Assembly: GCA_933228895.1 (NCBI GenBank)
Contig: OW121853.1
Span: 7,508,494 to 7,572,493, forward strand
DNA: 64,000 bases
Reading direction: 5' to 3'
Source of the DNA: Platycnemis pennipes
Lineage: Eukaryota; Arthropoda; Insecta; Odonata; Platycnemididae
Position numbers and translations under genes: made by a program. Under the pieces are notes generated by a model. It saw nothing but the letters and a program-made list of their open reading frames with translations, was not told where the DNA came from and ran no database searches. Shown piece after piece: positions 22,280-33,172 of the stretch (position 1 is its first letter; the number at the start of each line of letters is the position of its first letter).

Positions 22280-23140
22280 CTACATCCATTTCCTATTGGT
22301 CCATGTCCAATTTCTGACAGAACTCTCCATAATCCTTAGTTTCTTTTGCCTCATAAATTTCCCTAACTTTCCTCTTAGGCTTTTTTGCAAGACACCTCCT
22401 AGTTGACTGTTAGCGTTTAGGCCTTCGCTCGCCAAGTCTGTGTATACTTTTGAAAGGGCTTCTTCCACATATCATTTTCTACGCAGAATAATTCCACCCT
22501 GGTCCCAGCTGAAAATCAAGCCCCTGCACCCTGCACACGATGAGCATACAAACTACTTTTTCCGCGGTTCACTTGCTTGCCTCCCATAAACTTAGCCACT
22601 AACGACAAAATTCTCCGCCAGATTACTAGTGTCAATCATGGCTAGCATAATTGATTTCCATACCTAGGGTTTTAATAATTCGTTGACTCTTTCCAGGGCA
22701 CCCATCTCCTTGTCGTTGAAAATGTTTTCCCTCCCCTCCTGATCATTGCAGTTATATACTTTGCAATTCGAGTGCTGTTGAATACGCGAAGCGGCCCGTT
22801 TTTTAGATCCTCAACTAAAAAAAATCCTATATATATAGTGAGTTGCAGCCATATTTTTCTTTTACTTTCTTTTGTTAGAAATAGTTTCAATTCAGGGTGT
22901 TCATCCAGAATTTTGAAGATGGATTTTGTATAACATGTAACCTCGTGACTAGAGCAATCACTTTTCTTAACCAGTTTCCCACATGGAACGGATTCACGCA
23001 CCTTTTCAAAAGCACTCGAATCACCACTGCCTACGAGGAAATGGTATTGAAAGAAAAGTAATTGCATCTCCTCGCTCTATCGAAATGCCTGAACAGACAT
23101 GTCAGCTTCCATGCCACGTGATGATCCACTTATGGTGACC
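22280..23140 (-). pseudogene. Mutator-like (MULE-type) transposase pseudogene
   Basis: Minus-strand frames read, in order: SSRGMEADMSVQAF, YHFLVGSGDSSAFEKVRESV, KSDCSSHEVTCYTKSIFKIL, VEDLKNGPLRVFN, KFMGGKQVNRGKSSLYAHRV and a C-terminal QLGGVLQKSLRGKLGK. The order and blocks (GMEAD, GDGDSS, C..H, KNGP.HVFG, F.GGK..N..RG..Y..R) match the Mutator-like transposase domain found in many insect genomes. Here the first Asp of GDGDSS is Ser. Stops fall after VQAF and around 22650. It lies about 580 bp left of the Harbinger element. I found no terminal repeats for it. Confidence 0.65.
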
Positions 23141-24659
23141 AACAACTATATTTGAAGAAAATAAGGGAGATTTCCATATTCTTGACCAAAAATAAGGGAG
23201 ATTTAGAACACGGCAAAATTTCATAACAAAAAAGAAAAAAACTATGCACTTCTTGTAAACAAAATTAAAAAGAACTTTATTTTATACTTTGAGAAGGCCT
23301 AAATATATTTTGCCGCAGATTTTGCTTCATAAAATAGTTTGCCATCACTTTTTTTTAGTGTTATTAGATTTAAAATTCAATTTACATTTTGTTATGATTA
23401 CCGGGGGTTTTACTAATTATATAATTAGTAATTACAAAAAAAAACAAAAATAATGCAGGAATATAGGACGTGGCGATTCCAGGCTGAAGATAACTCTCTC
23501 AGAAAGTACCACGGTTTACTCATCGGATTTAATTGGAACAAACATTGCGTCTCTTGCAATGTAAAATAATATCGCTAACAATTAAATGACTTTTAGAAAA
23601 GTGACGGCTACATTTTCGCATTCGTATGTTAAGATGAAACTGATGAAACCACTGTCTAAACATACTGTGGTGAAACAGTCAAATCAGCCATGGACAACAA
23701 TTATACTTAAATCTTAACGGCCGTATTCATAGATTCGTTAGTCTACGACTAAGATAGGTTTAAGGAAGTTCGTCCGGCGATTTCGTTAAACCCGTATTCA
23801 TAGTGACGTTTTAGCACTGACCGACCTTAATCCAGGTAGATTTAGTCCAGAGAAAGTTAAACCTATAGCATCATGGTTTAACAATGAGTTTAAGTGCATC
23901 GAACAGCTATTTTCTCATCAACTTTTGTGGAGTGTTGATTTACGAAGGTGTTCTCTGAAATATTTCGATTTATCTCCTCTTTACAGGAAGTCTACTGTTG
24001 AAATATGTTCGCGTTTCCTTAAAAGAACGAAATTTCGAGAGGCGGGGTAAAAATAATACAGTAAAGAAGACCAAATTGGTGGAGAGAACCGTTGCGAAAT
24101 ACTGCTTCTACTAGACTAACTCATTTTTACAGGGTGAGAACAGCTCGTTGCATCAAAATAATAAAGTAAACAAATGAGCAACAAAATAAAGTAGGCAAAA
24201 GCCGACAGGCAGACAGTTGCCTTATAATTGGACCAAGAACACTGTATATACATGTGTTCTTGAATTGAACATACAATTTTTTTTCTTCCTCAAACACCTA
24301 CGCGAAAGTATTATTAGTTAGTTGTATCTGTAGTATCACCCCGGATATCGTTAGCTTAATAGTTTAGATTTATATTCATATGTTAATACTTTTAGATTTA
24401 CTGCAGAAGATTAATAAAGTAGTTTTGTTCTCATGTTAGGTAATTAGTTAATCAGCATGATCTAACAAGGGAAGACTACGAACCTTGTCACGCCTTTTTA
24501 AATGACATATTTTTTATGATGTTCGGAATGCCAAAGGCTGCTAGGATCACGTCGTAGTTTGGTTGAATAGACTTTATTTTGACTGCAATAAATTAATTAA
24601 AATTCATTATTTTCAGCGCGCTCATCATAACCTTAAGGCAACGCTCACTCTTCAACGAT

Positions 24660-24722
24660 CCCACTTGGCCTGGTGGTTACGATCGCCGGCTCCAGTGTCG
24701 GGGGTCGTAAGATCCAGTCGTG
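24660..24722 (+). repeat. Possible tRNA-like SINE head inside the Harbinger element
   Basis: CTTGGCCTGGTGGTTACGAT resembles an A box and GGGGGTCGTAAGATCC a degraded B box. Too diverged to be sure. Confidence 0.25.
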
Positions 24723-25584
24723 ATGTTGGAAGTTTTATTTTCGTCTCGATTTTATTAGTTTTCATTTTTTCTATTATTTTCAAAGATGGAACTTCTATTT
24801 TTGGCGCGCCTAGTGGCAACACTGTTAAAATTGTAAATCAACGTTCTTTTTACAGTGTTCTTGCTTAAAATTATTACGGGAGTAAAGAAGCTCTTTTCTG
24901 TAGAAGAAAAGCTTTAATTCAATTGTAAGCATATCAATCTATTAGAATACAGCAATTTTATTTGTTGCTTTAATTATTAGTGCACAAACAGCCTTTCACA
25001 TTAATTAATATCAATTTTGATTGAAAAGAAACTTGTATAAAAATTTAGGAGAAGTTTATCGTGACTAATATACTGGTGAATACATAATTATCATGTTTAT
25101 TAACGGGAGGAAAAGTACCTATGTGTGCTAGATTAACTATCCATGAATAACTCAAAAGATTGCATGATCTTAATGTCTAGCATGCACATTGTATAGCCTT
25201 TACAACAAATACCTATAATGTGTAATAGCACCAATGGACATAATGATAAACTGGTTATAATTAGGGATATTCATGAGTTCCCCGGATATCAAATTACCAA
25301 ACATTTATTGCATATATAGTGCAGATACAAAAAAAGCGGACTTTCAGCACTTTAAAGAAGTTGGGAATTCTCTGAAAGTCACAACATTATTTCACTATTA
25401 GTTCATCATTACATTCATAAGATAAGAGCAATGTGATGTATTTTTAGTAAACATTCAATGAAACTGCCTCAATTTTCTTTTGCAATGAGATTATGATATT
25501 TAAATTAATTGCTCATAAAAGCTGCTGATAAAAATTGCTAATATCATCTGAGGATCAATAAGAATAAAACTAAGATATCGGTGT

Positions 25585-25709
25585 GCAGCAAGAGAGAAGA
25601 GGCCAAAACCCACATTAAACTAGGGAAGCAAAAACTGGAAGTGGTGAAAGAGTTCTGCTGCCTAGGAAGCCGAGTAACCAACGAACATAAATATATGGTG
25701 GAGTAGGCT
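25585..25709 (+). pseudogene. Non-LTR retrotransposon RT fragment inside the Harbinger element
   Basis: The plus strand encodes AKTHIKLGKQ followed by KLEVVKEFCCLGSRVTN. This matches the KIKLGNQ...VKEFKYLGSxxT block C-terminal to the RT catalytic motif in many insect LINEs. It probably belongs to the same family as the RRRNNLIG...HDGLMK tails elsewhere in the window. Only about 40 codons survive. Confidence 0.55.
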
Positions 25710-25845
25710 AAGGAGAAAATGAAACTGCTTGAGGAGGAGGAGGAAAGAAAGAGAGTGGCGTTTGAGGTTGAGGAGAGGAGAAAAGGGGATCTTCATAGGC
25801 TTCAAATGACAATATTACGAAAGCAACTTAACTTAAAATGTAACA
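25710..25845 (+). pseudogene. Possible Myb/SANT-type accessory protein C-terminus
   Basis: A short Glu/Lys/Arg-rich stretch (KMKLLEEEEERKRVAF, then EVEERRKGDLHRLQM) resembles the coiled-coil tails of Myb/SANT-like proteins encoded opposite Harbinger nucleases. There is no DNA-binding domain upstream, because a LINE fragment lies there. The assignment rests on composition and on position inside the Harbinger element, so it is weak. Confidence 0.3.
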
Positions 25846-26019
25846 ATTTTCAGAGATAATAATTGATTAAATTGAAACAACCTAGTTTTATTAACTATTG
25901 TAAAATTTGCCTCATTTACAACGCTATAATGAATAATGATTTGAATAAACTACTGCCCAATAACATTTCCACATGATTTTGATTTTAGATGGGTAATGGC
26001 TGGTGGTTTTGGGCTTCAT

Positions 26020-27425
26020 TGGGCACAGGTACTGTGTTTGATTCGTCATCCATTACATTTCATAGATCTTGATAGTGTGACCCAATATTGTGCAGTACAA
26101 TTACAAATACAGTACAAGCAACAAACTTGTGTTGTCCTCATATTTGTTACAAGTTTTATTCGAAGACACTGGAACTTTTGTTTCAGAACTCCATTTCAAT
26201 GATATTCCTTGTCCTTCTGTTGGCTAAATTGCACCTGGAAAATAAGTTTTTTTGTTATCAAAGAGCGTTTTTGTCTTTCGAGAATTAAAGCTACATCATA
26301 TATAGTGGAATACCACATGCATTTGAGCTGCACTCTGTTTATTTTTCCTAACACTCAAGAAAGTTAGCCACATATTTACTAAAAAATGATTAGTATGTGG
26401 CGAGACATTTCACTTTATCTTCTTATGGTAATTACTATAAAATTGATACATTTTTATAGGCGTATAGCCAAATAATTAACCTATAATTTATAATAAAATA
26501 ATGAGCGATTATAGGTTCTGTTTAATTTTCTTTGCAATTATTTCTAATTCTCATTGCTTATTAATGTTTAAGACTGTTTTGACTCTAGCCAATGTGCAAA
26601 TCCCACATAATTTGTAAATTACTAATTACACCAATGTATTAAATATCGGAGGTGTTCTCTCATTTTAATATTAATGCAGGGTAGTTGTGAATATTTGGAC
26701 ATACTGTGAACTTACTACCATTGGCAGGAGAGACAAGCAGAAATGTTGCAACATAAAGTTTTCCTGCTTCACGAACAAAGTATTGCCACAGTATTGCACT
26801 CAATAAATTCACTTTCTATTGGTTGATACAATTTAAATGTATAGGTATTTCTATTTATTTTACCTGTCATGGGTATATAGTAAATTCATATAATGCCAAA
26901 TATCCTCAATCACTCGTTAATAACTATCTTTCTACTGTATTTTTTGCATAATTTATGAATGCTGACTCATCGTCGATGCCATTACTTCCATTTGTGATAT
27001 TGGCATTGGCTGTGTATGTTGTATGCAATCATATTTTTCATTCCGTACATTGACTTCAAACACAAAACCTAAAAGTTAATTGTGGGAAAATTATCAATAT
27101 TGGCATCAGAATAGCGCTAATATATAATGTGAAACGGACAGCATAAAGACATAACTGGAGACTTTCTGCACCTGCAGAAAGTCTCCAGTTGCATAAAAAC
27201 GTAGAGTAACTAGCAGTTGCAGCATTACTGGAGCTGGAAGACCCCTGTTTCACTGGCCCTCTTCGATGTCCACAATGGAATAAATACCATTTCAAACGGT
27301 GCCTTCAGAAAATAGGCGCCGTTTGTAAAATTCCTCATCCGAATAATATTACATGGGTTCTCATTGTCCCCAATATATCGCTTCGGTACTCTCTCTTCAT
27401 CTTCCTCCAAAAAGTCCATCAATTT
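26020..27425 (-). pseudogene. HARBI1-like transposase (nuclease) pseudogene of the Harbinger element
   Basis: The N-terminus reads MDFLEEDEERVPKRYIGDNE. After one frameshift comes EEFYKRRLFSEGTV and RGLPAPVMLQLLVTLRFYAT, very close to the RGLP...LQLLVALRFYATG block of HARBI1 nucleases. At 26200-26238 the minus strand reads RCNLANRRTRNIIE, and at about 26085 VIVLHNIG, the hallmark C-terminal blocks. The middle part, with most of the DDE catalytic core, is not recognisable. A 38-bp palindrome disrupts the frame at 27153-27190. HARBI1-type nucleases cut and paste the element; this one is inactive. Confidence 0.75.
27153..27190. repeat. 38-bp perfect palindrome in the Harbinger nuclease pseudogene
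   Basis: AACTGGAGACTTTCTGCA, CC, then its exact complement. The transposase reads through the right arm (minus strand), so the other arm looks like a templated inverted duplication added later. Confidence 0.7.
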
Positions 27426-28279
27426 CCTAAATCATGGTACAAAACACCGACCATTACCCGTCGAAAATCAAGATCACTTCACCAAGAATCAAATTCGAGG
27501 ATTTCAGAGTAAGAAAATATAAGAAAACAGGAGAGTTACAAATATGAAGCTGATCGTAATCGTCATCCAACGCCAGGGTGCATTGGTCAAAATTGCACCG
27601 TTAAACGATCCAGCAGAACAATTTCTTACCTGTGTTAAGCGAAGCCAAGATCAAGAGCGTATTCCAAAAGATATATCCACATCAAGTGAGAATGAAGTCT
27701 TGACCCGGTGGAGCACCCGTGAGAACTTTGCGAATTTTATGCGCACCCGATCCGGGACCGCCGGGAAAGCACCAGACCGTACTTAACAAGAGTAATCCTC
27801 GTCAAATAATGTAAATAATATCACCAAACGCCTGAATATACAAAAACAAGTCAATAATAGCAAAGAATAATCGCATTAGCGCTCGAGCGTTCATTCACCC
27901 AATGTGTTTTCAAGCGGTATCCCAAACAAATAACAACAATCGTATTCACCCGTCAAAGTAATTAAAATGTGGTTTGCCGTTATTGTTTACAACAAATAAG
28001 TTAAAATAACTCCAAAACGTCGAAGCGTATGGAATATAAATGAATCTAAAAACGATATTCGGTGTTACGCCATCGGCCATATTGGTGCAAGTTGGTCTTA
28101 TGAATACGCTACTACGTTAGTCTCGGAGTTAGTTCGGACTACGTTAGTCCCCGAGGCTATCTCCCTCGACCGAAGCTATGAATACCAACTTTTAGTTCCG
28201 TTCTAAACTACACTTAGACCGGACTAAGATAAACCTCCACAACACAGGTTTAACGAGAAATCTATGAATACGGCCGTAA

Positions 28280-29251
28280 ATGTTTAATCTGTTCCGGTGA
28301 GGCTAGGTCATTAGCAGAAACACGTATTTTTCTGAGAATCGGTTTGATGAAAACAAAAAAACGTACAAAATCTGAAGAATTGGTTCATTGTAGTCGTCCT
28401 CAACCAAATAATTACTTCGCTTGCCATTTCCTGAGACTCCCGGCAGACCTTTTCTTTCGTTTTGCAGATGAGAATAGACCACGTCTTTCTTACTTCGAGG
28501 ATGGCCCTTTCTGGCAGTTTACATGATAATCTTTTTTTCAGAGATAATTTAAATCGAAGAAATTGATTGTAAATTATTTCTTGACTCACTGAATGTAGAA
28601 AAATTTCTTGAAAGATTTACGCAAATATTAGGCAATTGGAAATAGCTCTCGATACGAAAAGTCGAGACGGACTGAGAGCAACGAAGAGGGACGCATAACC
28701 TTGCGACACCCTGCGCGCTGTCCTCTTCTCAGCAAAAACACAAGGTTGCAAGATTTGTCTTTCGTTCGTCCCTCCCCTTAAACGCCTCCAGCAGCCCTCA
28801 TCCCTCCAGCGGCATCTCTCCCTCCCCTCCCTCATCGCTCCTCGGGTGCTTCGTAATGGTTCCCTGATTTCGCCGCAAGTGACGCTCCTAGCAGCGCGTT
28901 TTTAGCGACTTCTAATTATTCTAATTACTAGTTATTACCTTCTCGTAATATTATTTAGAAAATTGGAATTGATTAGTGAAGAAACTCGAAAACTTCGTAG
29001 TTTTTCGATTTTTATAAATAACAACGCATTCTGCCATTTTGGTAATTTTTTATCATGTTTTTTAATTTTTTGCAAAATGTAAAAAGCAAAAAAGAATTTC
29101 ATTGGCCAAAAAAAGTTGATGGTGAAAGATTCCTGTCGATAACTTTATTTGCCTAGCTGCGAGAAGAAAAACCGTTTCAGGGGCAGTCACCATTGGCCTT
29201 AAGAATATTTTGTCTTGTTTTTTCGACCGTGGGCTGGGATGACTTTTAGTA
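28280..29251. other. No gene seen
   Basis: AT-rich flank of the Harbinger element with a short GC-richer patch at 28640-28870. Small frames only. Confidence 0.35.
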
Positions 29252-29860
29252 GAGTCAAACCTCCGTATAGCGGACACCTCCATATAGCGGACACCTCCAA
29301 ATAGCGGATGCCCCCTAAAATCGGACAGTTTATTTCAATCCCCGGTATGGAGACTTGCTCTGTTTGATCCCAATGTGACTTTAGAGGAAAACAAGGCTAT
29401 ACCTTATGCCATCAAATCAAACCCCATCGATGATGCGATGAATGTGTACAAAGCGCACGTCAACAAATTGGGCAACTCCATTGAGGGATTGCAGCTGTCT
29501 GATTTTGCCAATCATGGTTCACTGCGTTTTTTCTCGAAATTCAGGGTGTAGCCCCGATTTCTCGAAATAGAAGCTAAAGACTGGGAGAGCAATCCTATTT
29601 TTTTTAAACTCAAGCTCTATGTAAATGGTATGCCATCCACAAATGATGCTGCCGAAAGAGGCGTCGATTTAGTTAAGTAGGCGTCGACATTTTAATGATG
29701 TACTGACAAAGGATGAAGAGAAAAAACAGGGTTTTTAGGTTGTAGTTGCTAATGATAGGAAGCAGTGAAACCAGAATAACGAAGCCTATTCATTTTTCGT
29801 GACTTTGTGCCTTTCATTCCTAAACACCCAGATTACAAGTGATTAACACTTTAAAAAAAT
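29252..29860 (+). pseudogene. Transposon-like remnant: pogo-like end and an unassigned broken ORF
   Basis: AGTCAAACCTCCGTATAGCG and repeated ATAGCGGACACCTCC resemble ends of pogo/Tigger-type elements. From 29355 the plus strand encodes LALFDPNVTLEENKAIPYAI, GNSIEGLQLSDFANHGSLRF, a stop, NDAAERGVDLVK, and after a frameshift NDVLTKDEEKKQG. I do not recognise the family. The NDAAERGV...LTKDEE pattern looks like a repeated arthropod transposon-associated protein. No function is assigned. Confidence 0.45.
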
Positions 29861-30889
29861 AATAATAATGATAAACATTTATTTCACTCAAATAGCTCTC
29901 TCCTGACTCTTAACATCTCTCCTGTTCACTTGAAACACAATGCCACAGGAAACTTGCACATCGTTATGAGGAACCGCAAGTTTGTCACACAAACGTAGGC
30001 AATTCGGCTTATTTGAGGATCGTACGTCCAATGTTAGAATGTGGCTGCTCAATTTGGAATCCACATTTATGTTCTTGCAATTCACCCTTAGCATTTCTCC
30101 CCACTTTTCGATGCCATTTAACCTCATAATAGGTAGCACGAAAGGGTCACCTTCGAAAAGGTCATGAAATTAGTCACCTTCAAGTCGTACTTGGGTGCCT
30201 TTCGCGCCGATTATATGCGCATCTGTGGCATTTTTAAGGTTCCTTTTCCATTTCGTACACTGTGTTGAATGGATATTGAACTTTGTTTTTATTTTAGGAA
30301 CCGAAAGATAAGACCTGATCCTCAGATTTTAAATTGGCTGATTTCCTGATCTAGATTTCATATCAGACCTGATCTGAAGCTTTTCATAAGGTTGTGCAGC
30401 ATGACAACCCCTTTAATCCTGGACTGCGTTGCCATTGCGGTACCAGCCTAATATTTGGTACATATGTAGAAAAATGTTGTGACAATAAAATATATTTTTT
30501 TTATAATTTTCTGAGATGGCGTGTTTTGAGATACCTATTAAAGGTCAAAGGTCACATTGAATGACCTCGAACCTGAAATCTGTGATAAGAAGCTCATGTT
30601 GAGTATTAGTAAAAAGCTCTATTCTTGAACTTTCTAATTATGTTTAAATACTTATTCTACTGCAATTAGAAAAAAAGTTAGAGCACTTTGTTTGTACGTG
30701 AGTAAGCCATTTTTTATGAAAATTTAAATTTTTATGACATCTGTATCTCAAACAATTTTCAAAATAAAAATTTGAAAATTGGCAGATTTACTTACCTTGC
30801 AATATGTGTCCATCACACCAAGTTTCATCAAAATCATAATTGGTGAGGCAAAAAATTTATTTATTTTGATTGATTTGACATGGAATCAC

Positions 30890-31500
30890 CCATAAAGGTT
30901 ATTTGATTGAACCACTAGAAAATATACAAAGGAAAGCGGATAGATACGTAAAGAAAAACTACCGTGGGCGCTTTGCTAGTGTTTCTAACATGATTGAAGA
31001 GTTCGGTTTGTAGTTGCTCTCTGTGAGACGCTCGGACGCAAGGTTAAAAAACTTTTGCAAAGTGTACTGTGGCTTTGATGCCTACTCCTCATTGCAAGTA
31101 AAACTGAGTGAACCCCCTTACTACGGCCGTCATTACCATAAGCATAAAGTGGGGCACAGACAAAGGAAAGTACTCCTTTTCGCCTCGCGCCATTGAGGAA
31201 TGGAATGGGTTGCCATGAATTTCCTACTTCAGTAATGGATTTTAGTGAAAAACTAAATATGTTCCTTTCGAAATCGAGTAATTAAAATGATTTTTTGTAT
31301 GATTTGGTCTGAAATTGTCTATCGTATGACTGTGTTCATATAGATATTTACTGCTATTTACTTCCGTATTTACTTTTGTCATTTTCATTATATAGTTGTT
31401 CTTGATGAGTATATTGTAATATCATGTATTCATCCACTTGCCAACCCTTTTCCACCGGATTTAATCCAGTTGTAAATATATTTATTTATTTATGTCATGG
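30890..31500 (+). mobile_element. Third, divergent LINE family: C-terminal tail and 3' end
   Basis: Plus strand reads LIEPLENIQRKADRYVKKNY, RGRFASVSNMIEEFGL, a stop, LLSVRRSDARLKNFCKVYCG, PPYYGRHYHKHKVGH and then a frame change into ASRH and EEWNGLP-like sequence. The order matches the C-terminal tail of CR1-like LINEs but not families A or B. It ends in TATTTATTTATTTATG, a short tail repeat unlike GATGTA. Confidence 0.7.
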
Positions 31501-31529
31501 AATAGAGCACTAGTTCAATAGCATCTGTC

Positions 31530-33172
31530 CAAACAAATCACCATGTCCCGATCAAATTCCTTCCAGAGTATAGAAAACGCTGGCTTCTGCAATATCCCCC
31601 TACTTACAGATATAATATTCAACAAAAGAATAAAGAATAACACAGTACATAAGGATTGGGAAATAGCTAACATTACACTTATTTTTAAAACCTGTGAGCG
31701 ATGAACCTAGTAACTACAGCTCTCACATCCATCTCCTGTAAGGTATTTGAGCCAATAGTAGACAGTTCAATCATGGGAAATTAGTATAGTCAGGAATTAC
31801 TCATAAACAGCCAGCATGGGTTTGGGAAAGGTAATTCTGGCGAAAAGCAATTGACTTTATCCGTACACGATATTTTAGTTTTGTCGTAAACAGTACTAAA
31901 GTTTCAATAAAATGAGGTATTTTTTAGACTTTAAAAAGGCATAAGATAAAATTCCTCTTAGTTAATTAATCTTGAAGTTAGGGAGGTTTGGTATTAATAA
32001 AGATGTTATATGCTGGGTAAAGGAATTTTTAAATGGGCGCGAGGAGAGGCTCGTGATGGACGGTATCATGTCTTACAATCAAAGTCACATTGGGAGTTCC
32101 CCAGGGTAGCGTAATAGGACTGATTTTCTTTCTTTTATGCATCAGCGATTTGGATTCCGTAATTAATAGTAAGCTTAGATTCTTTTCAGGTGACGCGGAA
32201 GGGTAAAGGGTTACATCAAAATAAGAAGATAGGGAATCACCTAGCAAGGATTTAGATGCAATTCAAGAAAGGTATGACGAATGGCAGTTAGAACTAAAAG
32301 TTAAAAAGCGTGAAGCTATTACTTTTTGGAAGATAAATAATTCGTTAGAGTGATCGTATAGCATTAGGGAAACGAAAATTGAACGCGTAGAACCCATATG
32401 GTACTTAGTTGTAACAACTGCTAAGGTTTATCGTGGAGAAGACAGATCCGGAAGAAAAGCGGCCTCCGAAGAGAAATCTAGGATTTATTAAAATAGGTCT
32501 AAGGAAATGAGACGAGAAGACAAAAGAGCGATGTTACGTTTCACTAATGCAGCCAGTATATGGGTTCCGACTGAATTTGATTTGATCAGAGAACTAGACT
32601 ATGTCCAGCGTAGAGCAGCTCGGTTTGTTAAAAGGTGTAGTGCGTCAGAATTGATGATGGTAGAATCAGGCTGGGAATCAATATTATTTCGTAGGTTAAA
32701 TTACAGGTTAAATCTCCCGCAGAAATTTAAAAGGGATAAGTTTGCGGAAATGTCAGATTAGAGTACCTGGGTGTTATGCTAGATTTGACCAGAGAAATAA
32801 TATTAGAGAGAGATAGTCACACCGATAGATTCAAAATAGATAACCCCGTACTATAAAGGAACATAATAAGTAGCATAGTAAATGGATAAGGTGGTGAATT
32901 TTTGTTACAGTAGGCTGTAGTGCATGATGCATGTATCCCTTGCATGATACGTAAATACAGGTAAAAATATTCAGATAAATGCCATTATAACCAATAATCC
33001 CTTTAGTACTATGATATTACTATCTATCTAGCAGCTTGTGCTAACGGCTATTATCGAACATATTTCCGTGTAGTAGCCTAGTTGCATTTCGAGTGTGCAT
33101 GTTTGGTGATTTTCATCCCCTGCCACACACCCTCACGGTGGCTTGCAGGGTATTGTGTAGATGTAGATGAAT
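31530..33172 (+). mobile_element. LINE family A, longest copy, including RT remnant
   Basis: About 1.6 kb. RT remnants at 31530-32330 include HKDWEIANITLIFK, QHGFGKG-like and GVPQGSVIGLIFFLLCISDL-like pieces in shifting frames. The C-terminal tail at 32540-32760 reads NAASIWVPTEFDLIRELDYV and QRRAARFVKRC. The 3' UTR follows to GGCTTGCAGGGTATTGTG plus GATGTA units. Every frame is broken. It shares the ATTATAACCAATAATCCC 3' UTR variant with 8636-8950. Confidence 0.8.

Larger units (their letters stand above)
23718..28276. mobile_element. PIF/Harbinger transposon, 4.56 kb, degenerate
   Basis: Terminal inverted repeats of at least 18 bp (CGGCCGTATTCATAGATT at the left, its complement at the right) are flanked by TAA at 23715-23717 and 28277-28279. 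A 3-bp TWA duplication is typical of PIF/Harbinger. Both subterminal regions repeat GTATTCATAG and CTAAGATA. The interior has a ruined HARBI1-like nuclease on the minus strand and a possible Myb/SANT-type accessory fragment on the plus strand, an arrangement common in autonomous Harbingers. Stops and frameshifts show it is long dead. Confidence 0.8.
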
